DNA of 8,388 nucleotides. It comes from an uncultured Lachnospiraceae bacterium. GTDB lineage: Bacteria; Bacillota; Clostridia; Lachnospirales; Lachnospiraceae. Positions 1 through 6,487 of this stretch are shown piece by piece. Where the stretch lies: positions 1 to 8,388 of the forward strand of contig CAJUSQ010000123.1 in NCBI GenBank assembly GCA_910588885.1. The letters are read 5' to 3'. The notes below the pieces were generated by a model. The model did no database searches and was not told the DNA's origin. It saw nothing but the letters and a program-made list of their open reading frames with translations. How positions within the stretch are numbered: the stretch's first letter is position 1; each line of letters opens with the position of its first letter. Position numbers and translations under genes: made by a program.

Positions 1-245
1 TGCCCCTGGAAGTAAAGGACTACTTAGAGGACGGGACCTTAGGTTCTGTTGCACTGTGGAACCCGGGCATCTCCGCAAAGGTTATGCTGAACCTGGGCGT
101 TAAGATGTTCAATGGAGAAGAAATCGCAGCAGGTGCGGACTTAGGCGAAGAAGGTTATAATGCGGTAGATATCCAGGATAAGGTTATCATTGGACAGGGG
201 CAGATCGCCGTTACGACTGAGAATGTAAACGACTTTGGATTCTAA
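1..245 (+). CDS. C-terminal end of sugar ABC transporter substrate-binding protein (RhaS/LsrB-like), partial
   Basis: Only the last 80 residues are in the window, read from base 3 to a TAA at 243-245; the 5' part lies upstream. The fragment has the pattern P-x-x-V-x-x-Y-x-x-G followed by VALWNPG, and this spacing matches the C-terminal lobe of periplasmic-binding-protein family 1 members of the rhamnose (RhaS) and autoinducer-2 (LsrB) type. The full protein would be a lipoprotein or secreted receptor that delivers sugar to the membrane complex, but the N-terminus needed to confirm export is missing. It is followed by the ATPase and two permeases, the usual CUT2 order, so it is very likely their receptor. 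The ligand cannot be read from this fragment; a rhamnose-like sugar is suggested only by the mutarotase further on. Family confidence is good, substrate confidence low. Confidence 0.8.
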   Translation, partial: PLEVKDYLEDGTLGSVALWNPGISAKVMLNLGVKMFNGEEIAAGADLGEEGYNAVDIQDKVIIGQGQIAVTTENVNDFGF

Positions 246-266
246 AGCAATAGCAATATGATGTAT

Positions 267-330
267 GCAATGGAGCGGGTTTTTCCATTGCCAGGAACGG
301 TATGGGGCAGAGAAGCGATGCTTCTCTGCC
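267..330 (+). promoter_or_regulatory. Two tandem hairpins between binding-protein and ATPase genes
   Basis: The 121-nt spacer carries two stem-loops. The first pairs 267-274 (GCAATGGA) with 284-291 (TCCATTGC). The second pairs 306-316 with 320-330: an uninterrupted 11-bp stem with a 3-nt loop (GAT). The second is not followed by a T run, so it does not look like an efficient intrinsic terminator. In binding-protein-dependent transporters such structures commonly protect the upstream receptor mRNA or cause partial attenuation, so that receptor exceeds membrane components; that role is inferred here. Confidence 0.55.
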
Positions 331-366
331 TTATACAATCACGAATGTAAAGGAGGCTGTACCTCG

Positions 367-1851
367 ATGGCAGAATATTTACTGGAAATGACTGGTATAT
401 GTAAATCGTTTGCAGGTGTTCATGCGTTAAAAAATGTGAATTTTAAAGTCAGGCCCGGCAAAGTCATGTGCCTGGCCGGCGAGAACGGCTGCGGAAAGTC
501 TACACTTGTGAAAATTATCTCCGGGGTTTATACGAAGGATGAAGGGGAAGTGATTTTTGAAGGAAAGCCTATTACGAAGATCACGCCTGCGGAAGCCACC
601 AAATTGGGGATCCAGGTAATTTACCAGGATTTGTCCATTTTTCCGAATCTGACGGTTATGGAGAATCTGGCCATTAACTCTGAAATCACTGCCGGAAAGA
701 AGCTTGTGAACCGCAAACGCTGGGAAGCCACTGCGAAGGAAGCTTTGTCGAAAATCGGTTACAACATAGATTTAAATGCGAAAATGGGAGAATTAAGCGT
801 AGCTGACAAGCAGCTGGTTGCTATTTGCCGGGCGCTTTTGTTTGATGCGAAGCTGATTATTATGGATGAGCCTACGACTGCCCTGACCAAGAAGGAAGTG
901 GACGCCCTCTTTAAGACGGCCCGTCAGCTAAGGGACAGCGGGATTGCAATTATGTTCATCAGCCATAAGACGGAAGAGATCTTTGAGATTTCCGATGACG
1001 TCTGCATTATGCGGAACGGGGAGAATGTTTATGCCGGGCCTACGGCAGAGCTTACGCCCCAGAAATTCACCTATTATATGACCGGCCGGGAGCTGACCGA
1101 CGATCATTTTATACCGAAGAATGTCAGCAAGGAGCCGGTGTTAAAGACCGAGCATCTGACCTTAAAGGGCAAGTTCGAGGATGTGTCCTTTGAACTCCGA
1201 AAAGGGGAGATCCTGGGGATTACGGGGCTTCTGGGCTCCGGACGTACGGAGCTTGCCTTAAGCTTGTTCGGCCTGGAGCATCCCAAGGAAGGGACTATTA
1301 CCCTGAACGGGCAGCAGGTGAAGATTGCAAGCCCCATCCATGCACAGAAATTAAAGATCGGCTATGTGCCCGAGGATCGTCTGACAGAAGGATTATGTCT
1401 GCAGCAGTCCATTTCGGACAATATTACCTTATCCTCCCTGAAACGATTGTCCAATGCCCTGGGGATTATTAAGGAAAAGGATATTCTGGATGATGCCAAT
1501 ATCTGGAAACAGAAGTTTTCCATTAAGACGGACGATGTCCGGAAATTTGCTTCTACCTTGTCCGGCGGGAATCAGCAGAAGATCGTGCTTTCCAAGTGGT
1601 TAAGCAATGATCTGGACGTATTGATCCTAAACGGCCCCACCGTGGGGGTAGACGTAGGAGCGAAGCAAGATATCCATGCGCTGGTGCATGGCCTTGCCAA
1701 TGAGGGCCTTGCGGTAATTATCATATCGGATGACCTTTCGGAGGTTGTGGTAAACTGCAGCCGTGTCATTGTTATGAAGGAAGGCCGGATTGTAGGCGAG
1801 ATGACAGGCGATGACATAACCGAAAACAATATTTTGGATATTATTCGTTAA
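367..1851 (+). CDS. Sugar ABC transporter ATP-binding protein, double-domain (RbsA/RhaT type)
   Basis: This 494-residue protein energises sugar import at the inner face of the membrane. The ATG at 367 was chosen because AAGGAGG at 350-356 sits before it and the family starts here; an in-frame ATG at 265 would add 34 unrelated residues. Domain 1 has Walker A GENGCGKST (38-46), Walker B ending D167-E168, and the H-loop H200. Its signature is weak (LSVADKQ, 143-149). Domain 2 has the canonical signature LSGGN (398-402), but its Walker A has R293 in place of Lys (GLLGSGRT, 287-294), its Walker B reads LNGPT with N422 and G423 where Asp and Glu are expected, and D455 occupies the H-loop position. 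The complex thus keeps one complete ATP site (domain 1 Walker motifs with domain 2 signature) and one fully degenerate site. Length is normal for the CUT2 family. It lies 14 nt before the first permease. Confidence 0.93.
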   Translation: MAEYLLEMTGICKSFAGVHALKNVNFKVRPGKVMCLAGENGCGKSTLVKIISGVYTKDEGEVIFEGKPITKITPAEATKLGIQVIYQDLSIFPNLTVMENLAINSEITAGKKLVNRKRWEATAKEALSKIGYNIDLNAKMGELSVADKQLVAICRALLFDAKLIIMDEPTTALTKKEVDALFKTARQLRDSGIAIMFISHKTEEIFEISDDVCIMRNGENVYAGPTAELTPQKFTYYMTGRELTDDHFIPKNVSKEPVLKTEHLTLKGKFEDVSFELRKGEILGITGLLGSGRTELALSLFGLEHPKEGTITLNGQQVKIASPIHAQKLKIGYVPEDRLTEGLCLQQSISDNITLSSLKRLSNALGIIKEKDILDDANIWKQKFSIKTDDVRKFASTLSGGNQQKIVLSKWLSNDLDVLILNGPTVGVDVGAKQDIHALVHGLANEGLAVIIISDDLSEVVVNCSRVIVMKEGRIVGEMTGDDITENNILDIIR

Positions 1852-1865
1852 GGAGGGGACTACAT

Positions 1866-2867
1866 ATGAACAAAGCTACGTTAAAGCGCATGACCGGAAG
1901 GACGGAGTTTTGGATTTTTCTGGTTTTGATTATCATGTGCATTGTGATTCAGATCGTTTCCGGCGGACAGCTGTTTGAATCCAGCACCGTTGTAACGATT
2001 CTTAGGGCGATGGTGGTAGACGGCATGTTTGCAATGATCTGTCTGCTGGTTATGGTTTCCGGCGGATTTGACCTTTCCTTTCCTGCCGTAGCGGCTCTGG
2101 CTTATTCCCTGTCCACGACCATCTGCTTAAGCATGGGCTGGTGTACGACCAATCCGATTATCGGCTTTCTTCTGGCTATTGTAATCGGTGCGGTGCTTGG
2201 AATGTTCAACGGCTGGATTATTGCCAATTTTAAGTTAAATACCATGATTATTACCCTGGGTACCCAGACGTTCTTTGTGGGAATCACCATGGGGCTTTTG
2301 GAACTGAAGGAGATTACCTCCACCCTTCCGGTTGGTTTCCGTAATTTGGGAGAATCTTATCTGTTCGAAGTTGTGAACTCTGCCGGACTGCGTTCCACCA
2401 TGACTACGATGTTTATACCTTTTGTACTTTTGTGTATCATTACTTCTTTTGTTTTGAATAAAACCATGTTCGGCCGGGCGTTATATGCCATCGGAGGCAA
2501 CGAAGTGTCCGCAGAACGTGCCGGTTACAATGTAAAGCGGGTAAAATTCATCCTGTATACGTCGGTAGGGGCTACCGCGGGCCTGATCGGTATGATCCGT
2601 GTATGTATGGCCCGCCAGTCCATCCCCAAGGCTATGGTAGGGAAGGAAATGACGATTATTCCTGCCGTTATCTTAGGAGGCGCCAGTATTTTCGGAGGCG
2701 AGGGTTCCGTATTCGGAACGGTTTGTGCCGTTGGGATCATTACCGTAGTATCCAACAGTATGCTGCTGATGGGAATTGATACGTATTGGCAGAATTTCTT
2801 TAACGGCCTTGTGATTCTGGTTGGTGTAACGGTATCTGCGATTCAGGCAATGCGCCGCAGAAAATAG
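1866..2867 (+). CDS. Sugar ABC transporter permease 1 (RbsC/RhaP-like)
   Basis: This 333-residue, very hydrophobic protein belongs to the BPD_transp_2 permease family of CUT2 sugar importers and would form half of the membrane channel. Visible family marks are GGFDLS at 66-71 (the family's usual GGIDLS) and the cytoplasmic loop GGNE at 210-213 followed by SAERAGYNVKRVK, the region expected to contact the ATPase. Membrane segments begin near residue 15 (FWIFLVLIIMCIV) and continue to the end, with a short basic tail (RRRK). The start ATG follows AAGGAGGGG by a few bases. Having two distinct permeases rather than one homodimeric RbsC points to the rhamnose or autoinducer-2 subtype. The role is well supported, the substrate is not. 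Confidence 0.92.
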   Translation: MNKATLKRMTGRTEFWIFLVLIIMCIVIQIVSGGQLFESSTVVTILRAMVVDGMFAMICLLVMVSGGFDLSFPAVAALAYSLSTTICLSMGWCTTNPIIGFLLAIVIGAVLGMFNGWIIANFKLNTMIITLGTQTFFVGITMGLLELKEITSTLPVGFRNLGESYLFEVVNSAGLRSTMTTMFIPFVLLCIITSFVLNKTMFGRALYAIGGNEVSAERAGYNVKRVKFILYTSVGATAGLIGMIRVCMARQSIPKAMVGKEMTIIPAVILGGASIFGGEGSVFGTVCAVGIITVVSNSMLLMGIDTYWQNFFNGLVILVGVTVSAIQAMRRRK

Positions 2868-2882
2868 GAGAGGAGGGATTGT

Positions 2883-3911
2883 ATGTTAGAAAAAGTAAAA
2901 GATTTTTCCCGGAAAAATAATTATACGGTAATGCTGCTTGTGCTGCTGGTTGTACTCCTGCTCTTCTTTACCATTACAAAAGGGAGCATCCTTTGGACGG
3001 TAGGTACCTGGAAGGGCGTTATGATGCAGTTCCCGGAATTCGGCCTTATGACCCTTGGCATTATGTTCTGCTTTATCAGCGGGAATATTGATATGTCCTT
3101 TGTAGCATTGGGAGACTTTGCCACGATTATGGCGGTTCGCTATATGGCGGCCCATACGACAGAAGGGATGTCCAACGGGCAAATGATGGGTGTGATCCTT
3201 GTGAGCCTTTTGATTGTAGCCGCAATCGGGGCGATCGGCGGTGTGATTAACGGCGTGCTGATTGCTTATCTGAATATCCCGCCTGTAATGGCGACCATTG
3301 CCATGCAGCTGGTTTGGCTTGGGCTGTCTACGGCCCTTACCCAGGGCTATGCCGTTACCGGCGTACTGCCCCTGTATACGGAAATCGGCCATACCATGCT
3401 GTTCGGGTTCCTTCCGGTTCCCCTTCTGATTTTCATCATCGTGTTTGCCATTTGTGCATTCCTGCTGAAATTCACCACTTACGGCAAGAAGCTGTATATG
3501 ATCGGAACCAACGTAAAAGCAGCGAAATTCTCTGCTATTAATACTAAGGGAATGATTATCGGAACATTTGTTCTGGCTGATATTATCTGCTGCTTCGGCT
3601 GTATGCTGATGGTATCTACCATGAATTCCGCGAAGGCGGATTATGGTACCGCTTATGTGATGAACGTGATCCTGATTCTGGTATTGGCAGGTGTGATCCC
3701 GGACGGCGGCATGGGCAAGATTTTCAATGTGCTTTTGGCCATTGTATCCATCCAGATTATTTCCTCAGGTGTAAATATGTTCTCAAACCTGAATCCCTAT
3801 CACGCAAGCTTGATTTGGGGCGGGCTTCTGATTATCGTATTGATTCTGAGTACGAAGTTCACCGGCGGCGGCTTTAGGCTGCTGAAACGGAAACGCGTGA
3901 AGACAAAATAG
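2883..3911 (+). CDS. Sugar ABC transporter permease 2 (RbsC/RhaQ-like)
   Basis: This 342-residue protein is a second, diverged member of the same permease family and is the likely heterodimer partner of the upstream permease. It has a first membrane segment at about residues 16-32 after a basic N-terminus, GNIDMS at 67-72 corresponding to GGIDLS, and MIGTNVKAAKFSAIN (N210) at the coupling-loop position where its partner has GGNE. The C-terminus is strongly basic (LLKRKRVKTK), consistent with a cytoplasmic end. AGGAGGG at 2871-2877 precedes the ATG, and only 15 nt separate it from the previous stop, so the two permeases are co-transcribed. It is the last gene of the operon; a hairpin terminator follows 30 nt after its stop. 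Nothing looks truncated. Confidence 0.92.
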   Translation: MLEKVKDFSRKNNYTVMLLVLLVVLLLFFTITKGSILWTVGTWKGVMMQFPEFGLMTLGIMFCFISGNIDMSFVALGDFATIMAVRYMAAHTTEGMSNGQMMGVILVSLLIVAAIGAIGGVINGVLIAYLNIPPVMATIAMQLVWLGLSTALTQGYAVTGVLPLYTEIGHTMLFGFLPVPLLIFIIVFAICAFLLKFTTYGKKLYMIGTNVKAAKFSAINTKGMIIGTFVLADIICCFGCMLMVSTMNSAKADYGTAYVMNVILILVLAGVIPDGGMGKIFNVLLAIVSIQIISSGVNMFSNLNPYHASLIWGGLLIIVLILSTKFTGGGFRLLKRKRVKTK

Positions 3912-3941
3912 AAGTTACGGTTTCGATGCCGGTTTTGTGAG

Positions 3942-3990
3942 AAAGAGCCAGTGGTTTAAACTTTCATGAGTGAAAACCACCGGCTCTTTT
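3942..3990 (+). terminator. Rho-independent terminator of the transporter operon, probably bidirectional
   Basis: AAAGAGCC-A-GTGGTTT (3942-3957) pairs with AAACCAC-C-GGCTCTTT (3974-3989), with a single A·C mismatch, and ends in TTTT (3987-3990). The loop can be further paired (TTTCA 3962-3966 with TGAAA 3971-3975). The A-rich left edge gives a T-rich end on the opposite strand, so the same stem could stop the converging regulator transcript, whose stop codon lies about 75 nt away. Confidence 0.8.
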
Positions 3991-4024
3991 GATTGAAATC
4001 CCCCATAGGTGATGAAAAAGGCGG

Positions 4025-4076
4025 TGTACTCAAAATGGTTATGCGTTCAAAACGGCTGTGTGTTCAGAAAAACTGG
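4025..4076. repeat. Three tandem imperfect ~17-bp repeats, possible mobile-element end
   Basis: Units 4025-4041 and 4042-4058 are both 17 bp and fit TG(T/C)(A/G)(C/T)TCAAAA(T/C)GG(T/C)T(A/G). They agree at 11 of 17 positions and every difference is a transition. A third unit from 4059 starts TGTGTTCA, has a 2-3 nt insertion, and ends near AAACTGG at 4076. Short repeated blocks beginning with TG resemble the multiple transposase-binding repeats at ends of IS21-family elements. No transposase gene or second end is in the window, so this identification is tentative. The regulator's stop codon lies inside the third unit. Confidence 0.5.
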
Positions 4077-6316
4077 TTCACAATGTTGGACTGGCACTCC
4101 TCCAGCGCCTCGGCAATGGGCAGTTCCCCGTCCCGGATCTTTTGAAAAGCCATCCTTAGGTTGGCTTCGAAATCGGCGGGGACGATCAGCTGCTTTTTGC
4201 CCTTTACGGGATAGCGGCGGTTCCGGCAGTAGGAAAGGCCCCGGGCCGTTAAATCCAGCCAGGGATAGAGACGCAGCAGCTCGTGACGGACATGGGGATA
4301 AATCAAGGTGGACTGGCCGCACAGGATGGTTTGATAATAGCTGATCTGCCGTTGACAGAGAAACTCGAACAAATGTTTGATTTCTTCTGGATGTTCCGTC
4401 TGCCGGGAAACGCAGAGGTGCCAGCCCACGTTGGCCGGAATGCCGCCGGGAATGGTACTGTAGCCGATTTTGGACAAAAATTCCGGATGAAGGCTGTTCT
4501 GGATCTTAGAGGCGTATTCGGTGAAAGAGATGGCCATGGCAATGCTGCCGTTGCCGATCTGTTCGAATGTGGTTTCCCGCAGATTGGTATAGGGGGAGCT
4601 GTATTTGGCGGTTTCCAGCATACTGTTTAAAGCCCGGACATTTTGCGGGGTGTTCAGCCGCAGCTGGCTTTGGTGGTCGACCAGGCCCCCTTCATAACTC
4701 CACATCCTGGTCAGAAGCTCTAAAATAAAGTCCTCGGGCAGGCTGGTGGGGATGGCAGCCCCGTATTTGGTGGGGGAGGAGGGCGTATATTCCCGGGTAA
4801 AAAACCGGGCAATCCGGTTGTATTCGGTCCAGGTTTTGGGAGGCCGCAGAGAGATGCTGTGCTCCTCCTTATAGTGCTTCTGCAGCATCGGGTCTTCAAA
4901 AAGGTCTTTCCGGTAAAACAGAAACTGGGTGCCGCCGATGACCGGAAAGCCATAGTAGCGGTCTTTGATTTTGGCATTGTCCAGATTTTTCGGAAAAACG
5001 GCGTTCCAAAGCTCCGGGATACCCTTTAAGATCCCGGTAATGTCCAGGAATACATTTTTAAATGAAAAATAAGACATCCAGGAAACGTCCGTCAGGTACA
5101 GATCGTACAGGGGCCTTTCCGATCGGGTGTCTTTTTCAATCAAAGAAAACAGTTCCTGAAGGGTGAAAAAGTCGAAAATCAGAAGGACGCCGGAGTCCAG
5201 GGAAAATTTGCAGCTGACGGCCTGGATTGCCCGGATGGTAGGCAGATCCACACTGGCAATCCGAAGGGCGCATTTTGGATGGGCGGCAATCGGTACCGGC
5301 GTTATGGGCGGGGCAGGAAGGGAAAGCTCCATATCCAGAATATTGTCCTTGTAAAGCCGGAATTTCCGGTCGTAAAGCTGAGGGGAAATAGTGTCCTCCA
5401 TCAGGATGCGGAAGCTGTCCTCTCCCAGGGTATAGGCAGTGGCAGAGGTCTGAATCACATCGGGACGGTAGCAGGATACATTCCAGCGTTCTTCGGACAG
5501 GGTGATCAAACATATGTTCTTTCCGGGGATGATGCCGTGGATCTCGCAGGCTTCCAGGACCCCGTCCATTATGGTTTGCGAAGAGGTCAGGATGGCCTGG
5601 GGCAGATAGGTGGAAAGGTAGAGCATGGTTTCCTTAAAGGCCCCCTCCTTGGACATGTCCGTATAGAGGATGTTTTCCGGGCGGTAGTCCAGGCCGTATC
5701 TGTCATGGGCCTCGGAATAGCCGTTGACGCATTCCCCTTCCGAAAAGAAATCCGAAGGCCCGATCACCAGGGCAATGTCGGAATACCCTTTTTGAATCAG
5801 GAGCTTTGTCAGATGGAAAACGGTGTTGTAGTTGTCGAAGCCCAGGAAATTGGCGGAAATGTTCTTGGGCAGGCGCATGATAAAAACATGGCTGATTTGG
5901 TACTGGTCCAGGGTACGCTTGAAAAAGTCGGAATTCTGGGACTGGCAGGTCATCAGGATAATTCCGGCATAATTCTTGCTGATAAATTTTGTAATGATCT
6001 CCTGTTCATTGCGGGGATTGTTGTAGCTGCAGGCAATATTTACGGAAAAATGCGCCAGCTCTGCCTGGGCGATAATGCCCTTTAAGATTTCGGAATTGGT
6101 GGAATCGTCCAGGTTGGGCAGGATCACGCCGATTTCGTCGGAAACGTTGTTTTTCAGGCTGCGGGCGGAGTAATTGGGAATATAGTTCAGCTCCGAAATG
6201 GCTTCCCGGATCTTCAGCTGGGTTTCCAGTTTGATGCTCTTTTTCCCGGAAATGCAGTAGGAAACGGTGGCTACGGATACCCCGGCCCGTTTGGCTACGT
6301 CCTTTAATGTGACCAT
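4064..6316 (-). CDS. LacI-family regulator fused to a MalE-like solute-binding domain
   Basis: This 750-residue protein joins three modules. Residues 1-58 are a LacI-type helix-turn-helix and hinge (LKDVAKRAGVSVATVSY, then NYIPNYSARSL). Residues about 60-335 resemble the LacI effector core (VILPNLDDSTNSEILKGI; FDN 160-162), although the usual ND and GFDD motifs are replaced by SSQ and TLSEE. A proline-rich linker (333-347) leads to an SBP family 1 domain from about 350 to the end, shown by YYGFPVIGGTQFLFYRKDLF (454-473), PPKTW (492-496) and a C-terminal alpha-helical closure. There is no signal peptide or membrane segment, so it acts in the cytoplasm. Ordinary LacI regulators have about 330-350 residues. 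AAGGAGG at 6324-6330 supports the ATG at 6314-6316. It diverges from the UroD-like operon, which it probably represses, and may repress itself. DNA-binding role is secure; the ligand, or two ligands, is unknown. Confidence 0.88.
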   Translation of the reverse strand: MVTLKDVAKRAGVSVATVSYCISGKKSIKLETQLKIREAISELNYIPNYSARSLKNNVSDEIGVILPNLDDSTNSEILKGIIAQAELAHFSVNIACSYNNPRNEQEIITKFISKNYAGIILMTCQSQNSDFFKRTLDQYQISHVFIMRLPKNISANFLGFDNYNTVFHLTKLLIQKGYSDIALVIGPSDFFSEGECVNGYSEAHDRYGLDYRPENILYTDMSKEGAFKETMLYLSTYLPQAILTSSQTIMDGVLEACEIHGIIPGKNICLITLSEERWNVSCYRPDVIQTSATAYTLGEDSFRILMEDTISPQLYDRKFRLYKDNILDMELSLPAPPITPVPIAAHPKCALRIASVDLPTIRAIQAVSCKFSLDSGVLLIFDFFTLQELFSLIEKDTRSERPLYDLYLTDVSWMSYFSFKNVFLDITGILKGIPELWNAVFPKNLDNAKIKDRYYGFPVIGGTQFLFYRKDLFEDPMLQKHYKEEHSISLRPPKTWTEYNRIARFFTREYTPSSPTKYGAAIPTSLPEDFILELLTRMWSYEGGLVDHQSQLRLNTPQNVRALNSMLETAKYSSPYTNLRETTFEQIGNGSIAMAISFTEYASKIQNSLHPEFLSKIGYSTIPGGIPANVGWHLCVSRQTEHPEEIKHLFEFLCQRQISYYQTILCGQSTLIYPHVRHELLRLYPWLDLTARGLSYCRNRRYPVKGKKQLIVPADFEANLRMAFQKIRDGELPIAEALEECQSNIVNQFF

Positions 6317-6374
6317 AGAAAGACCTCCTTCTTCCTATAGTGTGGCACAGGAAAAGAGGAAAGTCAATGAAAAG

Positions 6375-6386
6375 TGAAACGTTTAA
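6375..6386. promoter_or_regulatory. Candidate LacI-type operator with central CG
   Basis: TGAAACGTTTAA is a near-palindrome (five of six half-site positions match) around a central CG, with the perfect core AAACGTTT at 6377-6384. Central CG with AAAC half-sites is typical of LacI-family operators. It lies between the two divergent genes and its centre is about 30 bp from the centre of the second palindrome, close to three helical turns. It is not a good CcpA cre site, because the TG-to-CG spacing is one base short. Confidence 0.5.
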
Positions 6387-6402
6387 AATAAAAAATAAAA
6401 AC

Positions 6403-6419
6403 TTGTTGAACTTCAACAA
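6403..6419. promoter_or_regulatory. Perfect 17-bp palindrome, candidate operator over the -35 box
   Basis: TTGTTGAA-C-TTCAACAA is a perfect inverted repeat with a single central base. It contains the -35 box of the rightward promoter (TTGAAC 6406-6411), so a bound protein would block RNA polymerase. The divergently encoded LacI-type regulator is the obvious candidate, but an odd-length palindrome without central CG is less typical of that family, so a different regulator is possible. Confidence 0.6.
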
Positions 6420-6434
6420 AAAAATTCTTATAAT
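6406..6434 (+). promoter_or_regulatory. Sigma-A promoter of the UroD-like operon
   Basis: TTGAAC (6406-6411) and a perfect TATAAT (6429-6434) are separated by exactly 17 bp. Transcription would start near 6441, giving a leader of roughly 45 nt before the ATG at 6488. The -35 box lies inside the 17-bp palindrome, which implies control by repression. Confidence 0.8.
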
Positions 6435-6487
6435 GAAGATAACTTATGATGATATTGATGAATTCCCATGGAAAAGGAGAGATTACT

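Noticed and set aside
265..366. 34-residue N-terminal extension of the ATPase
   Set aside because: It would read through both hairpins, has no family similarity, and a good ribosome binding site lies just before the ATG at 367.
2886..3392. 168-codon open frame on the minus strand
   Set aside because: It is antisense to permease 2, is rich in His and Gln unlike any membrane or known protein, and has no start context.
4009..4344. 111-codon + strand frame after the terminator
   Set aside because: It overlaps the repeat array and the 3' end of the regulator in antisense, and its Arg/Gly/Pro-rich product looks like an out-of-frame translation.
5279..6085. 268-codon open frame on the + strand
   Set aside because: It lies wholly antisense to the LacI-SBP fusion, has no family resemblance or supporting ribosome binding site, and reflects the codon use of the real gene.
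6334..6367. Minus-strand promoter TTGACT ... TATAGG for the regulator
   Set aside because: The spacer is 22 bp and transcription would start inside the ribosome binding site at 6324-6330.
6373..6388. CcpA catabolite-response (cre) site
   Set aside because: The TG and CG are one base too close for the cre consensus, and the right half lacks the terminal CA.
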